From Clostridiaceae bacterium (GTDB lineage: Bacteria; Bacillota; Clostridia; Lachnospirales; Lachnospiraceae): a stretch of 56,212 bases of DNA. Positions 32,613 through 40,945 of this stretch are shown in pieces. The first letter of the stretch is position 1. Every line of letters starts with the position of its first letter. The position numbers and the translations under genes are program-made. The stretch spans positions 1 to 56,212 of the forward strand of contig CABIXM010000023.1 of NCBI GenBank assembly GCA_902362725.1, in the 5' to 3' direction. The notes below the pieces were generated by a model. The model was not told the DNA's origin. It did no database searches and saw nothing but the letters and a program-made list of their open reading frames with translations.

Positions 32613-33572
32613 TTAGTCCTCTTTCATAACATCGTCGATGAAGTTTTTCAGAACCTCTGCGGAATGCTCTACCTGCTCCCGCTCCTTGTCTGTCAGGGTA
32701 ATCTTGATCGCCTTGGCAATTCCATCCGCGTTGACTACGCAGGGGATACTGATGCAGGAACCTTCCAGCTCTTCTCCGTACTCCTTACCCAGTACATGAG
32801 CCACCGGAAGTACGGTATTCTGATTCTTGAGAATGGATTCTACAATCCGGAAAGTGGACATGGCGATTCCGTCGAAGGTTGCGCCCTTCAGGGAGATAAC
32901 GTCCGCGCCGCCGGTCTTTGCCTTCAGTGCGATAGCGTCCTTTACTTCCTCCTTCTCCTTCGGATCCTCCGGCAGGAAATGGTCGATGGTCTCGCCTGCT
33001 ACGTTGACACTGCTCCAGATCGGTACCTGGCTGTCTCCGTGCTCACCCAGGATATAACCCTGAATATCACGGATATCTACGTTCGCACGCTGGCTTAAGA
33101 GATAGCGGAAACGCGCGGTATCCAGAGAGGTTCCGGTTCCGATAACCCGCTCCGAAGACAGGCCTGTCTCCTTCTGAATCAGATAGGTATTCACGTCAAC
33201 CGGGTTGGATACCACGATAATCAGCGGATTCTTTGCGTACTTCATGATGTTCTTCGCAATGCTTCTTGCCACTCCGGTATTTACCTTCGCAAGCTCCAGA
33301 CGGGTCTGACCCGGCTTCCGGGGAATACCCGCTGTAACAATGATAATCTTGGCGTCCGCGCACTCCTCATATCCGCCCTGACGAACGCGTACCTGGCTGT
33401 AGAAAGCGGTTCCGTGTGAGATATCCAGGGCTGCACCCTTCGCACGATCTTCGTTTACGTCTACCAGGACGATTTCTCCTACCTGTGCCCGCAGCATCAG
33501 GGTATAGCAGATAGTCTCGCCTACATTTCCAGCTCCAATTACTACGATCTTGTTTGATGTTTCATTTGCCAT
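32613..33572 (-). CDS. LDH/MDH-family dehydrogenase, malate-type specificity residue
   Basis: A 319-residue NAD-dependent 2-hydroxyacid dehydrogenase. The Rossmann loop is VIGAGNVGET, the catalytic His178 is in GEHGDSQVPIWS, and Asp151/Arg154 are in SLDTARFR. Overall the sequence is lactate-dehydrogenase-like. However, the substrate-specificity loop reads IPRKPGQTR, with Arg85 where lactate dehydrogenases have Gln102. A Gln-to-Arg change at this point is the classic switch to oxaloacetate/malate. With fumarase and fumarate-reductase-like genes next door, malate dehydrogenase is the more likely function. The gene is monocistronic, with promoter and terminator of its own. Confidence 0.85.
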   Translation of the reverse strand: MANETSNKIVVIGAGNVGETICYTLMLRAQVGEIVLVDVNEDRAKGAALDISHGTAFYSQVRVRQGGYEECADAKIIIVTAGIPRKPGQTRLELAKVNTGVARSIAKNIMKYAKNPLIIVVSNPVDVNTYLIQKETGLSSERVIGTGTSLDTARFRYLLSQRANVDIRDIQGYILGEHGDSQVPIWSSVNVAGETIDHFLPEDPKEKEEVKDAIALKAKTGGADVISLKGATFDGIAMSTFRIVESILKNQNTVLPVAHVLGKEYGEELEGSCISIPCVVNADGIAKAIKITLTDKEREQVEHSAEVLKNFIDDVMKED

Positions 33573-33623
33573 ACTGTTACCTCACTCTTTCTCGTTTCAT
33601 CCCAACGTGATTTTTTTCACAAT
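33573..33623 (-). promoter_or_regulatory. mdh leader
   Basis: Ribosome-binding GAGGT precedes the ATG. A second imperfect dyad, TTGTGA..TCAC (33607-33624), lies just downstream of the TTGATA-N6-TATCAA dyad. It resembles the TTGTGAA-type Rex half-site but matches the full operator poorly. Confidence 0.35.
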
Positions 33624-33624
33624 A

Positions 33625-33642
33625 TTGATATTTTTTTATCAA
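33625..33642 (-). promoter_or_regulatory. dyad operator at the mdh promoter
   Basis: The perfect inverted repeat TTGATA-N6-TATCAA begins 8 nt after the -10, the same geometry as at the hdr promoter. Copy 2 of the repeat carries one mismatch in this dyad. Confidence 0.6.
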
Positions 33643-33650
33643 CCGATTGC

Positions 33651-33735
33651 ATTATATCACGTACAATCCTGTTATGCAAGAGGTAAATGAAATTTTTGTA
33701 CTTCTTTTTATACAATTTTTCTATGAGATTAACAA
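33651..33735 (-). promoter_or_regulatory. two mdh promoters
   Basis: Proximal: TTGCAT (33679-33674), 17 nt, TATAAT (33656-33651). Distal: TTGTTA (33735-33730), 17 nt, TATAAA (33712-33707). Both have optimal spacing and face mdh. Confidence 0.75.
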
Positions 33736-33801
33736 ATCCTTAACGATGGCTCCGTCCGAGTGCGCATTTTTATGAAAAGGATGTGCATTTTTGCAAATAA
33801 A

Positions 33802-33847
33802 AGCAGTGCTGATTTCCTTCTCGCCGGAGAATTCTGTCAGCACTGCT
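33802..33847 (-). terminator. terminator in direct repeat copy 1
   Basis: The stem AGCAGTGCTGA/TCAGCACTGCT with an inner TTCTCCGGCGAGAA hairpin is followed by TTTTATTT on the minus strand. It closes the transcript coming from deoC. Confidence 0.85.
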
Positions 33848-33862
33848 CTTTTGTCAGTTCAT

Positions 33863-34053
33863 TACTTTTTTAACAGAAAGCTTTCACCCTGACAAAGAAG
33901 CATAAGCCTGCAATCAGGTGCGCTCTCACCCATATGCTCTATGATTTAGTCTGGAAAGCGTCAGAGCTGTATCTCCCGCATAATATAATCTGGAAAATCC
34001 AAAATAAAGCCCAGTCCCTCCTCGGGAATCAGTCTCTCCACGGCTTCTCAGTT
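33863..34053 (-). other. gap after deoC with two short reading frames
   Basis: Two short minus-strand frames are present. One is a 26-codon frame starting GTG (33961-34041, VERLIPEEGLGFILDFPD..). The other is a 23-residue frame (33862-33933, MGESAPDCRLMLLCQ..). Neither matches a family I know. They may be gene remnants at the edge of the repeat-bounded block. Confidence 0.3.
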
Positions 34054-34725
34054 CTATTTTTCTGCCTCTTTTTCTCCCTCGCAGATCTTAAGTGCAGTTC
34101 CAAAGCCGATTCCCAGACGGGATGCGCCCATGTCCACATACTTCTTTGCGGTCTCGTAATTGCGAATACCGCCGGAGGGTTTTACCTTGATTCTGCCTTT
34201 TGCCTCGTCCAGCATCGTAGTTACCGCTTCCTCGCTTGCGCCGGATGCCGCGAAGCCTGTGGAGGTCTTTACGAAGTCCGCGCCTGCCTCAATGCAGATC
34301 TCTGTTCCCCTTCGAATCTCTTCCTCGGTCAGCTCACAGGTTTCGAAAATAACCTTCACGCCTACGCCATGCTTCTTGGCTGCCTTTACCACGCCTTCGA
34401 TACCGCGTTTTACCTCATCCCATTTACCGGAACGGGCATAGCCGTAGTTCATAACCATGTCGATCTCCGCCACACCGGTAGGTGCGTAGAGCTCTGCCAG
34501 AGCTGCCTTTCCCTCTGCGGTGCTGTCGCCATGGGGGAAGTCCAGTACACAGCTGACCTTGGTGTTGGTTCCCTTGCACATTTCTACCGCAAGAGCAATA
34601 TCGCAGGGGCGTACACATACGGTGTAGGAATCACATGCGATGCAGTCCTTAATAGCCTGCTTTACCTCATCCTCGGTCATGTTCGGTTTCAAAATTGCGG
34701 AATCAAAATATCGACTGATTTTCAT
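34054..34725 (-). CDS. deoC: deoxyribose-phosphate aldolase
   Basis: A 223-residue class I aldolase cleaving 2-deoxyribose 5-phosphate to acetaldehyde and glyceraldehyde 3-phosphate. The Schiff-base lysine is in ADFVKTSTGF, with the upstream Lys in VKVIFETCEL and the C-terminal KPSGGIRNYETA. AAGGAG precedes the ATG. The start codon overlaps (ATGA) the stop of a 37-codon remnant of a PfkB kinase, so deoC was once translationally coupled to that lost gene. It works with ribokinase-type enzymes in nucleoside sugar degradation, and shares a transcript with rbsK. Confidence 0.95.
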   Translation of the reverse strand: MKISRYFDSAILKPNMTEDEVKQAIKDCIACDSYTVCVRPCDIALAVEMCKGTNTKVSCVLDFPHGDSTAEGKAALAELYAPTGVAEIDMVMNYGYARSGKWDEVKRGIEGVVKAAKKHGVGVKVIFETCELTEEEIRRGTEICIEAGADFVKTSTGFAASGASEEAVTTMLDEAKGRIKVKPSGGIRNYETAKKYVDMGASRLGIGFGTALKICEGEKEAEK

Positions 34726-34835
34726 AATGTTTTTCTCCTTTTCATAAATTCTGTCACATCATCTTTATCGGGCAGGGACGGAAGCGAGCCATGCTTCGAC
34801 GCAGTCAGTGCGCCCGCCGCATTGGCATACTTCTG
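34722..34835 (-). pseudogene. 3' remnant of a PfkB-family kinase
   Basis: Directly after, and in frame with, the rbsK stop codon the minus strand encodes QKYANAAGALTASKHGSLPS and then LPDKDDVTEFMKRRKTL before a TGA that overlaps the deoC ATG. This is the typical C-terminus of a second PfkB sugar kinase (ANAAGALT...G..PSLP). The rest of that gene is missing. It appears to have been replaced or fused out by the present rbsK, whose own C-terminus ends with the same kind of motif. Confidence 0.8.
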
Positions 34836-35765
34836 TCAGCCATAGACTTCTGCATAGAATCTGTCAATGGCTTCCCGATCTGGCATGGAAGGCGCAGTGC
34901 CCTTCCTGGTTACTGAAAGCGCTCCCGTCACATTACCATAACGCAGAGCTGTGAATAAATCCTTCCCCTCTGCCAACGCCATAACGAAGCCTCCGTTAAA
35001 CGCGTCTCCCGCGCCGGTGGTGTCAATGGCGTCTACGGACAACCGTTCTACCAGCTCGTATTTTTCGTTATTCATTGCAAACGCTCCCATGGATCCTAAG
35101 GTAATGACTACCTGCTTTACCCCTTTTTCCATCAAAACCTCTGCTGCCTTCTTAGCATCATCACCATTTTCGATTTTCACTCCAGTGAGAATCTGTGCCT
35201 CTGTCTCATTGGGTGTGACGATGTCCAGCTTCTTCAGGATCTCCGCCGGAAGCTCTGCCGCCGGAGCAGTGTTCACTACGATAGTTACGCCTGCTGCATG
35301 GGCAATGTCAATCACCTTATATAGGGCATCAAAATTGATCTCCAGCTGCAGAAGAAGAATGTCCGAAGACTCAATGAGCGCCCGGCTCTTCTCTATATCT
35401 TCCTCTGTTATGTTACCGCAGGCGCCGCTGATCACCACGATTTCATTCTGGGCCGTTCCCTCTTCCACCGTAATCAACGCACAGCCTGTCTCTTTTTCCT
35501 CATCCACGAAGATATATTCGGTATTCATACCCTCTTTTTCATAAAAATCCGTAGCGACCTTTCCGAATACATCTTTTCCCACCTTTGTCACCAGCGTCAC
35601 ATCCGCGCCGGCTCTGTGGGCAGCTACAGCCTGATTGGAGCCCTTACCGCCGGGTCCCATCACAAAGGTGCTTCCCATAACGGTCTGTCCCGGTACCGGA
35701 AGCGTTCTGGTTCTTCCTGTCAAATCCACTACAAAGCTTCCGAATACAACTACCTTTTTACCCAC
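34836..35765 (-). CDS. rbsK: ribokinase-type PfkB sugar kinase
   Basis: A 309-residue PfkB kinase. The N-terminal VVVFGSFVVDLTGRTRTLP with GGKGSNQAVAAHRAG is the substrate/monovalent-ion region, and DTTGAGDAFNGGFVMAL contains the catalytic Asp and the anion hole. It is ribokinase-like, phosphorylating ribose or deoxyribose; deoC beside it makes deoxyribokinase activity plausible. Translation most likely starts at GTG 35765, with GGAGGTG directly upstream; an in-frame TTG further 5' falls inside another frame. It is driven by the promoter in direct repeat copy 2. Confidence 0.88.
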   Translation of the reverse strand: MGKKVVVFGSFVVDLTGRTRTLPVPGQTVMGSTFVMGPGGKGSNQAVAAHRAGADVTLVTKVGKDVFGKVATDFYEKEGMNTEYIFVDEEKETGCALITVEEGTAQNEIVVISGACGNITEEDIEKSRALIESSDILLLQLEINFDALYKVIDIAHAAGVTIVVNTAPAAELPAEILKKLDIVTPNETEAQILTGVKIENGDDAKKAAEVLMEKGVKQVVITLGSMGAFAMNNEKYELVERLSVDAIDTTGAGDAFNGGFVMALAEGKDLFTALRYGNVTGALSVTRKGTAPSMPDREAIDRFYAEVYG

Positions 35766-35868
35766 GCTCTTCACCTCCGATAAGCTTTTCAATCTTCTCC
35801 TGAAATTCTGCTATCTCTTCTGGACCGTCCAGGATTCCCATTTCCAGATCCACAATGTGATTTTCCAT
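35758..35868 (-). CDS. short frame or 3' gene fragment before rbsK
   Basis: A 36-codon frame starting at ATG 35868 (MENHIVDLEMGILDGPEE..) with AGGAG upstream, ending in a TAA that overlaps the rbsK GTG start. The frame stays open upstream to about 35938, the edge of the direct repeat, where it is cut off. It may be the end of a truncated gene once coupled to rbsK, or a short leader peptide. The sequence is acidic and helical; I do not recognise it. Confidence 0.35.
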   Translation of the reverse strand: MENHIVDLEMGILDGPEEIAEFQEKIEKLIGGEERG

Positions 35869-35925
35869 CGGATTCAGAATCTCCTGTCCGCCCTGTTTTC
35901 TCTGCTCAACTCTTCCGATAGGATG

Positions 35926-36165
35926 ATTGATATTTTTTTGTCAACAGATTGCATTATATCACGTACAATCCTGTTATACAAGAGGTAAATGAAATTTTTG
36001 TACTTCTTTTTATACAATTTTTTCTATGAGATGAACAAATCCTTAACGACGGCTCCGTCCGAGTGCGCATTTTTATGAAAAGGATGTGCATTTTTGCAAA
36101 TAAAAGCAGTGCTGATTTCCTTCTCGCCGGAGAATTCTGTCAGCACTGCTCTTTTGTTAATTCAT
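35926..36165. repeat. ~240-bp direct repeat, copy 2 (V-ATPase side)
   Basis: Near-identical to 33624-33862. Here the terminator half (hairpin 36105-36150, followed by TTTTATTT on the minus strand) ends the V-type ATPase operon. The promoter half (TTGTAT 35981-35976, 17 nt, TATAAT 35958-35953) starts rbsK-deoC. Confidence 0.95.
36105..36150 (-). terminator. terminator of the V-type ATPase operon
   Basis: AGCAGTGCTGA/TCAGCACTGCT stem with inner hairpin, then TTTTATTT on the minus strand, 42 bp after the subunit D stop. Confidence 0.9.
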
Positions 36166-36191
36166 AGCTTATTTCTTTACAAATGCTTTCT

Positions 36192-36806
36192 TCACGAATG
36201 CATTCTCTTAATAACCTTCAGTCTCGTGAACTCCTCACGCTCCTTCTCCTCCAGGGCGTTGGAAATATCCTTCGTCAGCGCCTCGTAGCGGGGAATGGTG
36301 ATATTCTTCAAAGCGTTGGCACGCTTCTGGGCCTTCTTGATATTGGCCGCCAGCTGGTAGGCTGAATTCTCTACCGCAGACAGCTTGATGGTCAGATCCT
36401 TTACCTTTTCAAAAGAGACCCTGGCGATATCCAGAGATTCCTTCGTGCTGTAGAAGGCGTAGGCCGGCGCACGGGTAGCTGCGTCGTAGCGGACCAGCGG
36501 AATCTCGGTACCCATGATACTTCGGGTCTTGACCTCTACCGTATCCTCCACAGGTACGTTCCGGGCCACATCAGCTACGGCATTGATACCCAGCTCCATG
36601 TCGGCCTTCTGGAGGGCTGCATAGGCTGTAGTAAAGGTTGTGCGGATCTCGTCCTGGATATCCTTGGCCTGATCCACCAGTCCCATCAGCTCCCGGATCA
36701 GAATGTTCCGCTTCTTGTCCATCAGCTCATAGCCCTGCTTTGCCAGCTTCAGGGAGTTCTTCGCGCGTATGAGGTTGCCTTTTGTAGGAACTGCATTGTT
36801 ATCCAT
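36192..36806 (-). CDS. ntpD: V/A-type ATPase subunit D
   Basis: A 204-residue, mostly helical central-stalk subunit beginning NAVPTKGNLIRAKNSLKLAKQGY, the family-typical N-terminus, with a C-terminal helix KNITIPRYEALTKDISNALEEKEREE. It forms the rotating shaft with subunit F. It is the last gene of the ATPase operon. The product ends early in a basic stretch (VIKRMHS). A further basic frame (+1) follows directly in the DNA, which may be a lost extension, but the core is complete. Confidence 0.93.
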   Translation of the reverse strand: MDNNAVPTKGNLIRAKNSLKLAKQGYELMDKKRNILIRELMGLVDQAKDIQDEIRTTFTTAYAALQKADMELGINAVADVARNVPVEDTVEVKTRSIMGTEIPLVRYDAATRAPAYAFYSTKESLDIARVSFEKVKDLTIKLSAVENSAYQLAANIKKAQKRANALKNITIPRYEALTKDISNALEEKEREEFTRLKVIKRMHS

Positions 36807-36841
36807 ACAGCTTCCTCCTTCTTAAAAAAACTCGGTTTACA

Positions 36842-38221
36842 TTATTCTGCCGGCTTGTAGTACTTATCAAGAATCTTGGTATCCACACGGTCCAGTTCCT
36901 CTCTCGGCAGCATGCCGAGAAGCTCCCAGCCAATGTTCAGCGTCTCTTCGATGGTACGGTTTTCCTCCGGACCCTGGCCTACAAAGCGGGCCTCAAAGGC
37001 CTTACCGAACTGCAGGTACTTCTTATCAATCGGAGACAGCTCGTCCTCGCCGATAACGGAAGCCAGCGCTCTCGCGTCTCCCACCTTCGCGTAGGAGGAG
37101 AACAGCTGGTTCGCCAGATCCTGATGATCCTCTCTGGTATAGCCTGCTCCGATACCGTCCTTCATCAGACGGGACAGGGAGGGCAGTACGCTGATAGGCG
37201 GATAAACTGCCTGTCCGTGAAGCTCACGATCCAGTACAATCTGACCCTCGGTAATATATCCGGTCAGGTCCGGAATGGGGTGGGTGATATCGTCGTTGGG
37301 CATGGTCAGAATCGGGATCTGTGTCACGGAACCATTGACGCCCTCTACGATGCCGGCACGCTCATAGATGGTGGCCAGCTCACTGTATAAGTATCCAGGA
37401 TAACCCTTTCTGGAGGGAATCTCGCCCTTGGAGGAGGAAACCTCACGCATGGCCTCCGCAAAGGAGGTCATATCGGTCAGGATAACCAGGATATGCATAT
37501 TGCACTCAAAGGCAAGATACTCGGCTGCGGTCAGAGCCACACGGGGTGTAATCAGACGCTCTACAACCGGGTCATTTGCCAGATTCATAAACATGGTAAC
37601 GTGCTCGGAGGCTCCGCTCTCGTCGAAGGCACGGCGGAAGAAATCCGCTACGTCGTGCTTCACGCCCATGGCCGCAAATACGATACCGAACTGCTCGTCC
37701 GAATCGTCGCCCAGGGAAGCCTGCTTTACCAGCTGTGCCGCCAGCTGATCATGGGGCAGACCGTTGCCGGAGAAAATCGGCAGCTTCTGTCCTCGAATCA
37801 GGGTGGTCAGACCGTCAATCGCGGAAAATCCGGTACGGATATAGTTACGCGGATACTCACGGGTAACCGGGTTTAAAGGCTGTCCGTTGACATTCCGGTG
37901 AATGTCGGATACGATTTCGCCCAGGCCGTCGATGGGCTGTCCGATACCGTTGAAGGTACGGCCCAGGATCTCCGGGGAAAGGACAATCTCCATGGGATGG
38001 CCGGTCAGCTTGGTGTGGGTATTGCGAAGGGACATATTGTCGGTTCCGCCGAATACCTGGATCACCGCCTTATCCTTATAGCATTCGATGATACGGCCCA
38101 GCTCTTTCTTATTGCCGTCCACCGTAATCTCTACGATCTCCTCGTAGGACGCGTTCTGGACGCCTTCCAGGGCAATCAGAGGGCCGTTGATTTCACTTAA
38201 GCCTAAATATTCAATTGACAT
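36842..38221 (-). CDS. ntpB: V/A-type ATPase subunit B
   Basis: A 459-residue non-catalytic nucleotide-binding-fold subunit of the V1/A1 head. It carries [24 protein letters not shown] at the start (split here by family motifs), [22 protein letters not shown] without a P-loop lysine, and the arginine-finger region [12 protein letters not shown]. The intact [11 protein letters not shown] and [16 protein letters not shown] blocks place it firmly. It starts 15 bp after subunit A. Confidence 0.96.
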   Translation of the reverse strand: MSIEYLGLSEINGPLIALEGVQNASYEEIVEITVDGNKKELGRIIECYKDKAVIQVFGGTDNMSLRNTHTKLTGHPMEIVLSPEILGRTFNGIGQPIDGLGEIVSDIHRNVNGQPLNPVTREYPRNYIRTGFSAIDGLTTLIRGQKLPIFSGNGLPHDQLAAQLVKQASLGDDSDEQFGIVFAAMGVKHDVADFFRRAFDESGASEHVTMFMNLANDPVVERLITPRVALTAAEYLAFECNMHILVILTDMTSFAEAMREVSSSKGEIPSRKGYPGYLYSELATIYERAGIVEGVNGSVTQIPILTMPNDDITHPIPDLTGYITEGQIVLDRELHGQAVYPPISVLPSLSRLMKDGIGAGYTREDHQDLANQLFSSYAKVGDARALASVIGEDELSPIDKKYLQFGKAFEARFVGQGPEENRTIEETLNIGWELLGMLPREELDRVDTKILDKYYKPAE

Positions 38222-38236
38222 TTTCTCTTCCTCCCC

Positions 38237-40003
38237 TTACGCGTTCTTTTCCAGTACACGGTCGTAGAATTCGTCGATCGCTTTCTTATAATCGTCAAAC
38301 AGCTCCAGATGGTCGTTGGGCACATCGTATTTGATGGCAATGACCTTCTCGAAGATATTTTCACGCTTCAGCACGGACATAGGCATGCCCTGTGTAATCA
38401 GCGCCTTGGATCTGTCGTAGAGATAGAGTATGGTCTCCATCATTTTCATCTGCTTTTCCATCGGTACACAGGTGTCATCCGGATGGAAGGCGTTCTGCTG
38501 CAGAAAGCCCAGACGGACAACTCTGGAAATCTCCAGAACCAGCTTCTGGTCATCCGGAAGCACGTCGCTTCCGATCAGCTTTACAATCTCCATCAGGCTG
38601 CTCTCCTGGTTCAGGATTACCATCAGACGATTTCTGCAGTCCATGAAGTTCTTTGCCACATGATCCTTATACCAAGGCGCCAGATCGGACACATACTCAC
38701 TGTAGCTACTGAGCCAGTGGATAGCCGGGAAATGACGGGCATAAGCCAGGGATTTATCCAGTCCCCAGAAGCAGCGGACGAAACGCTTGGTGTTCTGTGT
38801 AACCGGCTCGGAGAAGTCGCCGCCCTGAGGGGATACGGCTCCGATGATGGATACGCTTCCTTCTGTTCCGTTTAAGTTCAGCATCATGCCGGCACGCTCA
38901 TAGAACGCAGACAGACGGGATGCCAGGTATGCCGGGAAGCCTTCCTCTGCAGGCATTTCCTCCAGACGTCCGGACAGCTCACGCAGAGCCTCAGCCCAAC
39001 GGGAAGTGGAGTCTGCCATGATCGCTACGTCGTAGCCCATGTCTCTGTAATACTCAGCCAGGGTAACACCTGTGTAAATACTAGCCTCACGGGCTGCCAC
39101 CGGCATATTGGAGGTATTGGCGATCAGCGTGGTACGCTCCATCAGGGGGTTGCCTGTCTTCGGGTCAACCAGCTTGGAGAAATCCTCCAGTACCTGTGTC
39201 ATCTCATTGCCACGCTCGCCGCAGCCGATATAGATGATGATATCCGCATCGGACCATTTCGCGATCTGATGCTGCGTCATGGTCTTACCGGTTCCGAATC
39301 CGCCGGGAATCGCTGCGGTACCGCCCTTGGCGATGGGAAACAGGGTATCCAGGATACGCTGTCCGGTAACCAGCGGCTTGGAAGCCGGGTAACGCTTGGT
39401 GGTCGGTCTCGGCACACGGATAGGCCATTTCTGCATCATGGTCAGTTCCTTCTCGGTACCGTCGTCCAGCTGCAGAACCGCAATGGTATCACAGATGGTA
39501 TACTGGCCGTCCGGCATTACCTTTGTCAGTACGCCGGAGAGATTCGGAGGAACCATAACCTTATGAACGATTGCCTTTGTCTCCGGCACCTCACAGATGA
39601 TGGAGCCGCCGCTGACGCGGTCGCCCTCCTTCACGATCATGTGGGCGTCCCAGAGCTTCTCCTTATCCAGAGAATCTACGACAGTACCGCGGCTGATATA
39701 AGCGCCGCCGATTTTCGCGATCTCACTTAAGGGACGCTCAATACCGTCGAAAATATTATGCAGGATTCCGGGAGCCAGGTATACGGAGATAGCGTCTCCG
39801 GTAGCCTCTACGATTTCACCCGGTTTGATTCCGGTGGTCTCCTCGAATACCTGAATGGTTGTTCTGTCTTTATCCAGACCGATGACCTCGCCTACCAGCT
39901 TTTCCTTGCCTACATAGACCATCTCGGCCATCTTAAAGCCGGTGTTGCCTTTGATGTATACAACAGGGCCGTTGATTCCATAGATAACGCCTGTTCTATT
40001 CAT
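38237..40003 (-). CDS. ntpA: V/A-type ATPase catalytic subunit A
   Basis: A 588-residue catalytic subunit with P-loop [17 protein letters not shown], the A-subunit-specific non-homologous insert (about 115-190), the catalytic Glu in GCGERGNEM and [18 protein letters not shown]. It couples ATP hydrolysis or synthesis to ion movement together with the other operon products. The start overlaps subunit E by 8 bp. Confidence 0.97.
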   Translation of the reverse strand: MNRTGVIYGINGPVVYIKGNTGFKMAEMVYVGKEKLVGEVIGLDKDRTTIQVFEETTGIKPGEIVEATGDAISVYLAPGILHNIFDGIERPLSEIAKIGGAYISRGTVVDSLDKEKLWDAHMIVKEGDRVSGGSIICEVPETKAIVHKVMVPPNLSGVLTKVMPDGQYTICDTIAVLQLDDGTEKELTMMQKWPIRVPRPTTKRYPASKPLVTGQRILDTLFPIAKGGTAAIPGGFGTGKTMTQHQIAKWSDADIIIYIGCGERGNEMTQVLEDFSKLVDPKTGNPLMERTTLIANTSNMPVAAREASIYTGVTLAEYYRDMGYDVAIMADSTSRWAEALRELSGRLEEMPAEEGFPAYLASRLSAFYERAGMMLNLNGTEGSVSIIGAVSPQGGDFSEPVTQNTKRFVRCFWGLDKSLAYARHFPAIHWLSSYSEYVSDLAPWYKDHVAKNFMDCRNRLMVILNQESSLMEIVKLIGSDVLPDDQKLVLEISRVVRLGFLQQNAFHPDDTCVPMEKQMKMMETILYLYDRSKALITQGMPMSVLKRENIFEKVIAIKYDVPNDHLELFDDYKKAIDEFYDRVLEKNA

Positions 40004-40583
40004 GGTGTGCTCCTCCTTTTAACTGGAAGCTTTCCTTCGCCCCTGCCAGCTTGCTCTCAAAGGAATTATCGATGAGGATATTCCGGCCCGGCAGTACGGC
40101 GCGTGTTCCGCCCATAAAGGAGTATTCGCTGACCGTCACCGGCGCTCCTACTTCTGACTCGATGCTGTATTTCTTCTGCGCATCGGACGGGTCAATATAT
40201 AAAATCACTTCGTCTCCGTCTGCAAACTCCCTTGCCTCGCGCAGTTGTTTCACCAGCATCTGATGATATTCCCTGGTCTCCGCAAAGTTTGCCAGCAGAT
40301 CCTTTACCTCTACAAAAAGCTTTTCCTTCAGTTCATCCTGCTTTTTGCTTAAGGTTCTCTTGATTTCAATCTGTTCCTCGGAGAACTGCTTGTTGTTTTC
40401 ACGAACCAGACGGTCTGTCTCGGTCTTGATTTCAAGCTCCTCCTGACGACGCTTTTTCTCCTGATGCTCCTGAAAAATCTTTTCCATGGCATCTGTATAC
40501 TCGCGGATCATGACGTCGCTTTTATGTCTCGCCTCTTCCATGGCGTAAGTCGTAAAATGCTGCAGTTTTTCTTCTGTCGTCAT
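39996..40583 (-). CDS. ntpE: V/A-type ATPase subunit E
   Basis: A 195-residue peripheral-stalk protein: a long charged N-terminal coiled coil (about 1-105) and a C-terminal globular domain ending near SFMGGTRAVLPGRNILIDNSFESKL, a classic subunit E motif region. ATG 40583 with GGAAGGTGA is preferred to a GTG three codons upstream. It pairs with the small coiled-coil protein at 44457-44777 to form the stator stalk. Confidence 0.9.
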   Translation of the reverse strand: MTTEEKLQHFTTYAMEEARHKSDVMIREYTDAMEKIFQEHQEKKRRQEELEIKTETDRLVRENNKQFSEEQIEIKRTLSKKQDELKEKLFVEVKDLLANFAETREYHQMLVKQLREAREFADGDEVILYIDPSDAQKKYSIESEVGAPVTVSEYSFMGGTRAVLPGRNILIDNSFESKLAGAKESFQLKGGAHHE

Positions 40584-40609
40584 TGCGCTCACCTTCCTTC
40601 CTGTTCACT

Positions 40610-40918
40610 CTAAAGCTTGACTCCGATGGCTTCGTTCACATAGGAGGTAATGAAATTCTCTCCTCTTGTAGTGCCATGGCGGTCCGGAATTTCAATGAGA
40701 AGCGGAAGACTGTGTCCCTGACGCGCTTCGTTGACAACCTCGGGAAATTCGCGGCCAAACTTCTCCGTCAGAATTACTACAGCCACATCCTTGTCAGCCA
40801 TCACACGGTTCAGCTCTGCCCTCAGCTCCTCTTTTTCGTGGACAACGGCGCCCTCGACGCCTGCCAGGCGCATGCCTGTGCAGGTATCGATATTGTCGCT
40901 TATCAAATACATCTTCAT
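40610..40918 (-). CDS. ntpG: V/A-type ATPase subunit F
   Basis: A 102-residue small alpha/beta central-stalk subunit: MKMYLISDNIDTCTGMRLAG, DVAVVILTEKFGREF and LPLLIEIPDRHGT are the standard F-subunit blocks. It binds subunit D in the rotor. Confidence 0.93.
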   Translation of the reverse strand: MKMYLISDNIDTCTGMRLAGVEGAVVHEKEELRAELNRVMADKDVAVVILTEKFGREFPEVVNEARQGHSLPLLIEIPDRHGTTRGENFITSYVNEAIGVKL

Positions 40919-40945
40919 ATGGATTCCGCCTTTCGGGTCAGGGAT

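Larger units (their letters stand above)
33624..33862. repeat. ~240-bp direct repeat, copy 1 (mdh side)
   Basis: This 239-bp segment matches 35926-36165 with seven substitutions and one single-base indel; the block from about 33737 to 33853 matches without any difference apart from one base (33747). Read on the minus strand it holds a terminator hairpin, two overlapping promoters and the operator dyad, and so delivers transcription to mdh. The second copy does the same for rbsK-deoC. The block between the copies is the deoC-rbsK segment. Confidence 0.95.

Noticed and set aside
32613..33572. L-lactate dehydrogenase as the gene's name
   Set aside because: The Arg at the specificity position and the gene context favour malate dehydrogenase, though overall similarity is to LDH; kept as an alternative.
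33624..36165. Composite transposon around deoC-rbsK
   Set aside because: The flanking repeats are direct, encode no transposase, have no terminal inverted repeats and consist of a terminator plus promoter. Duplication by recombination explains them better.
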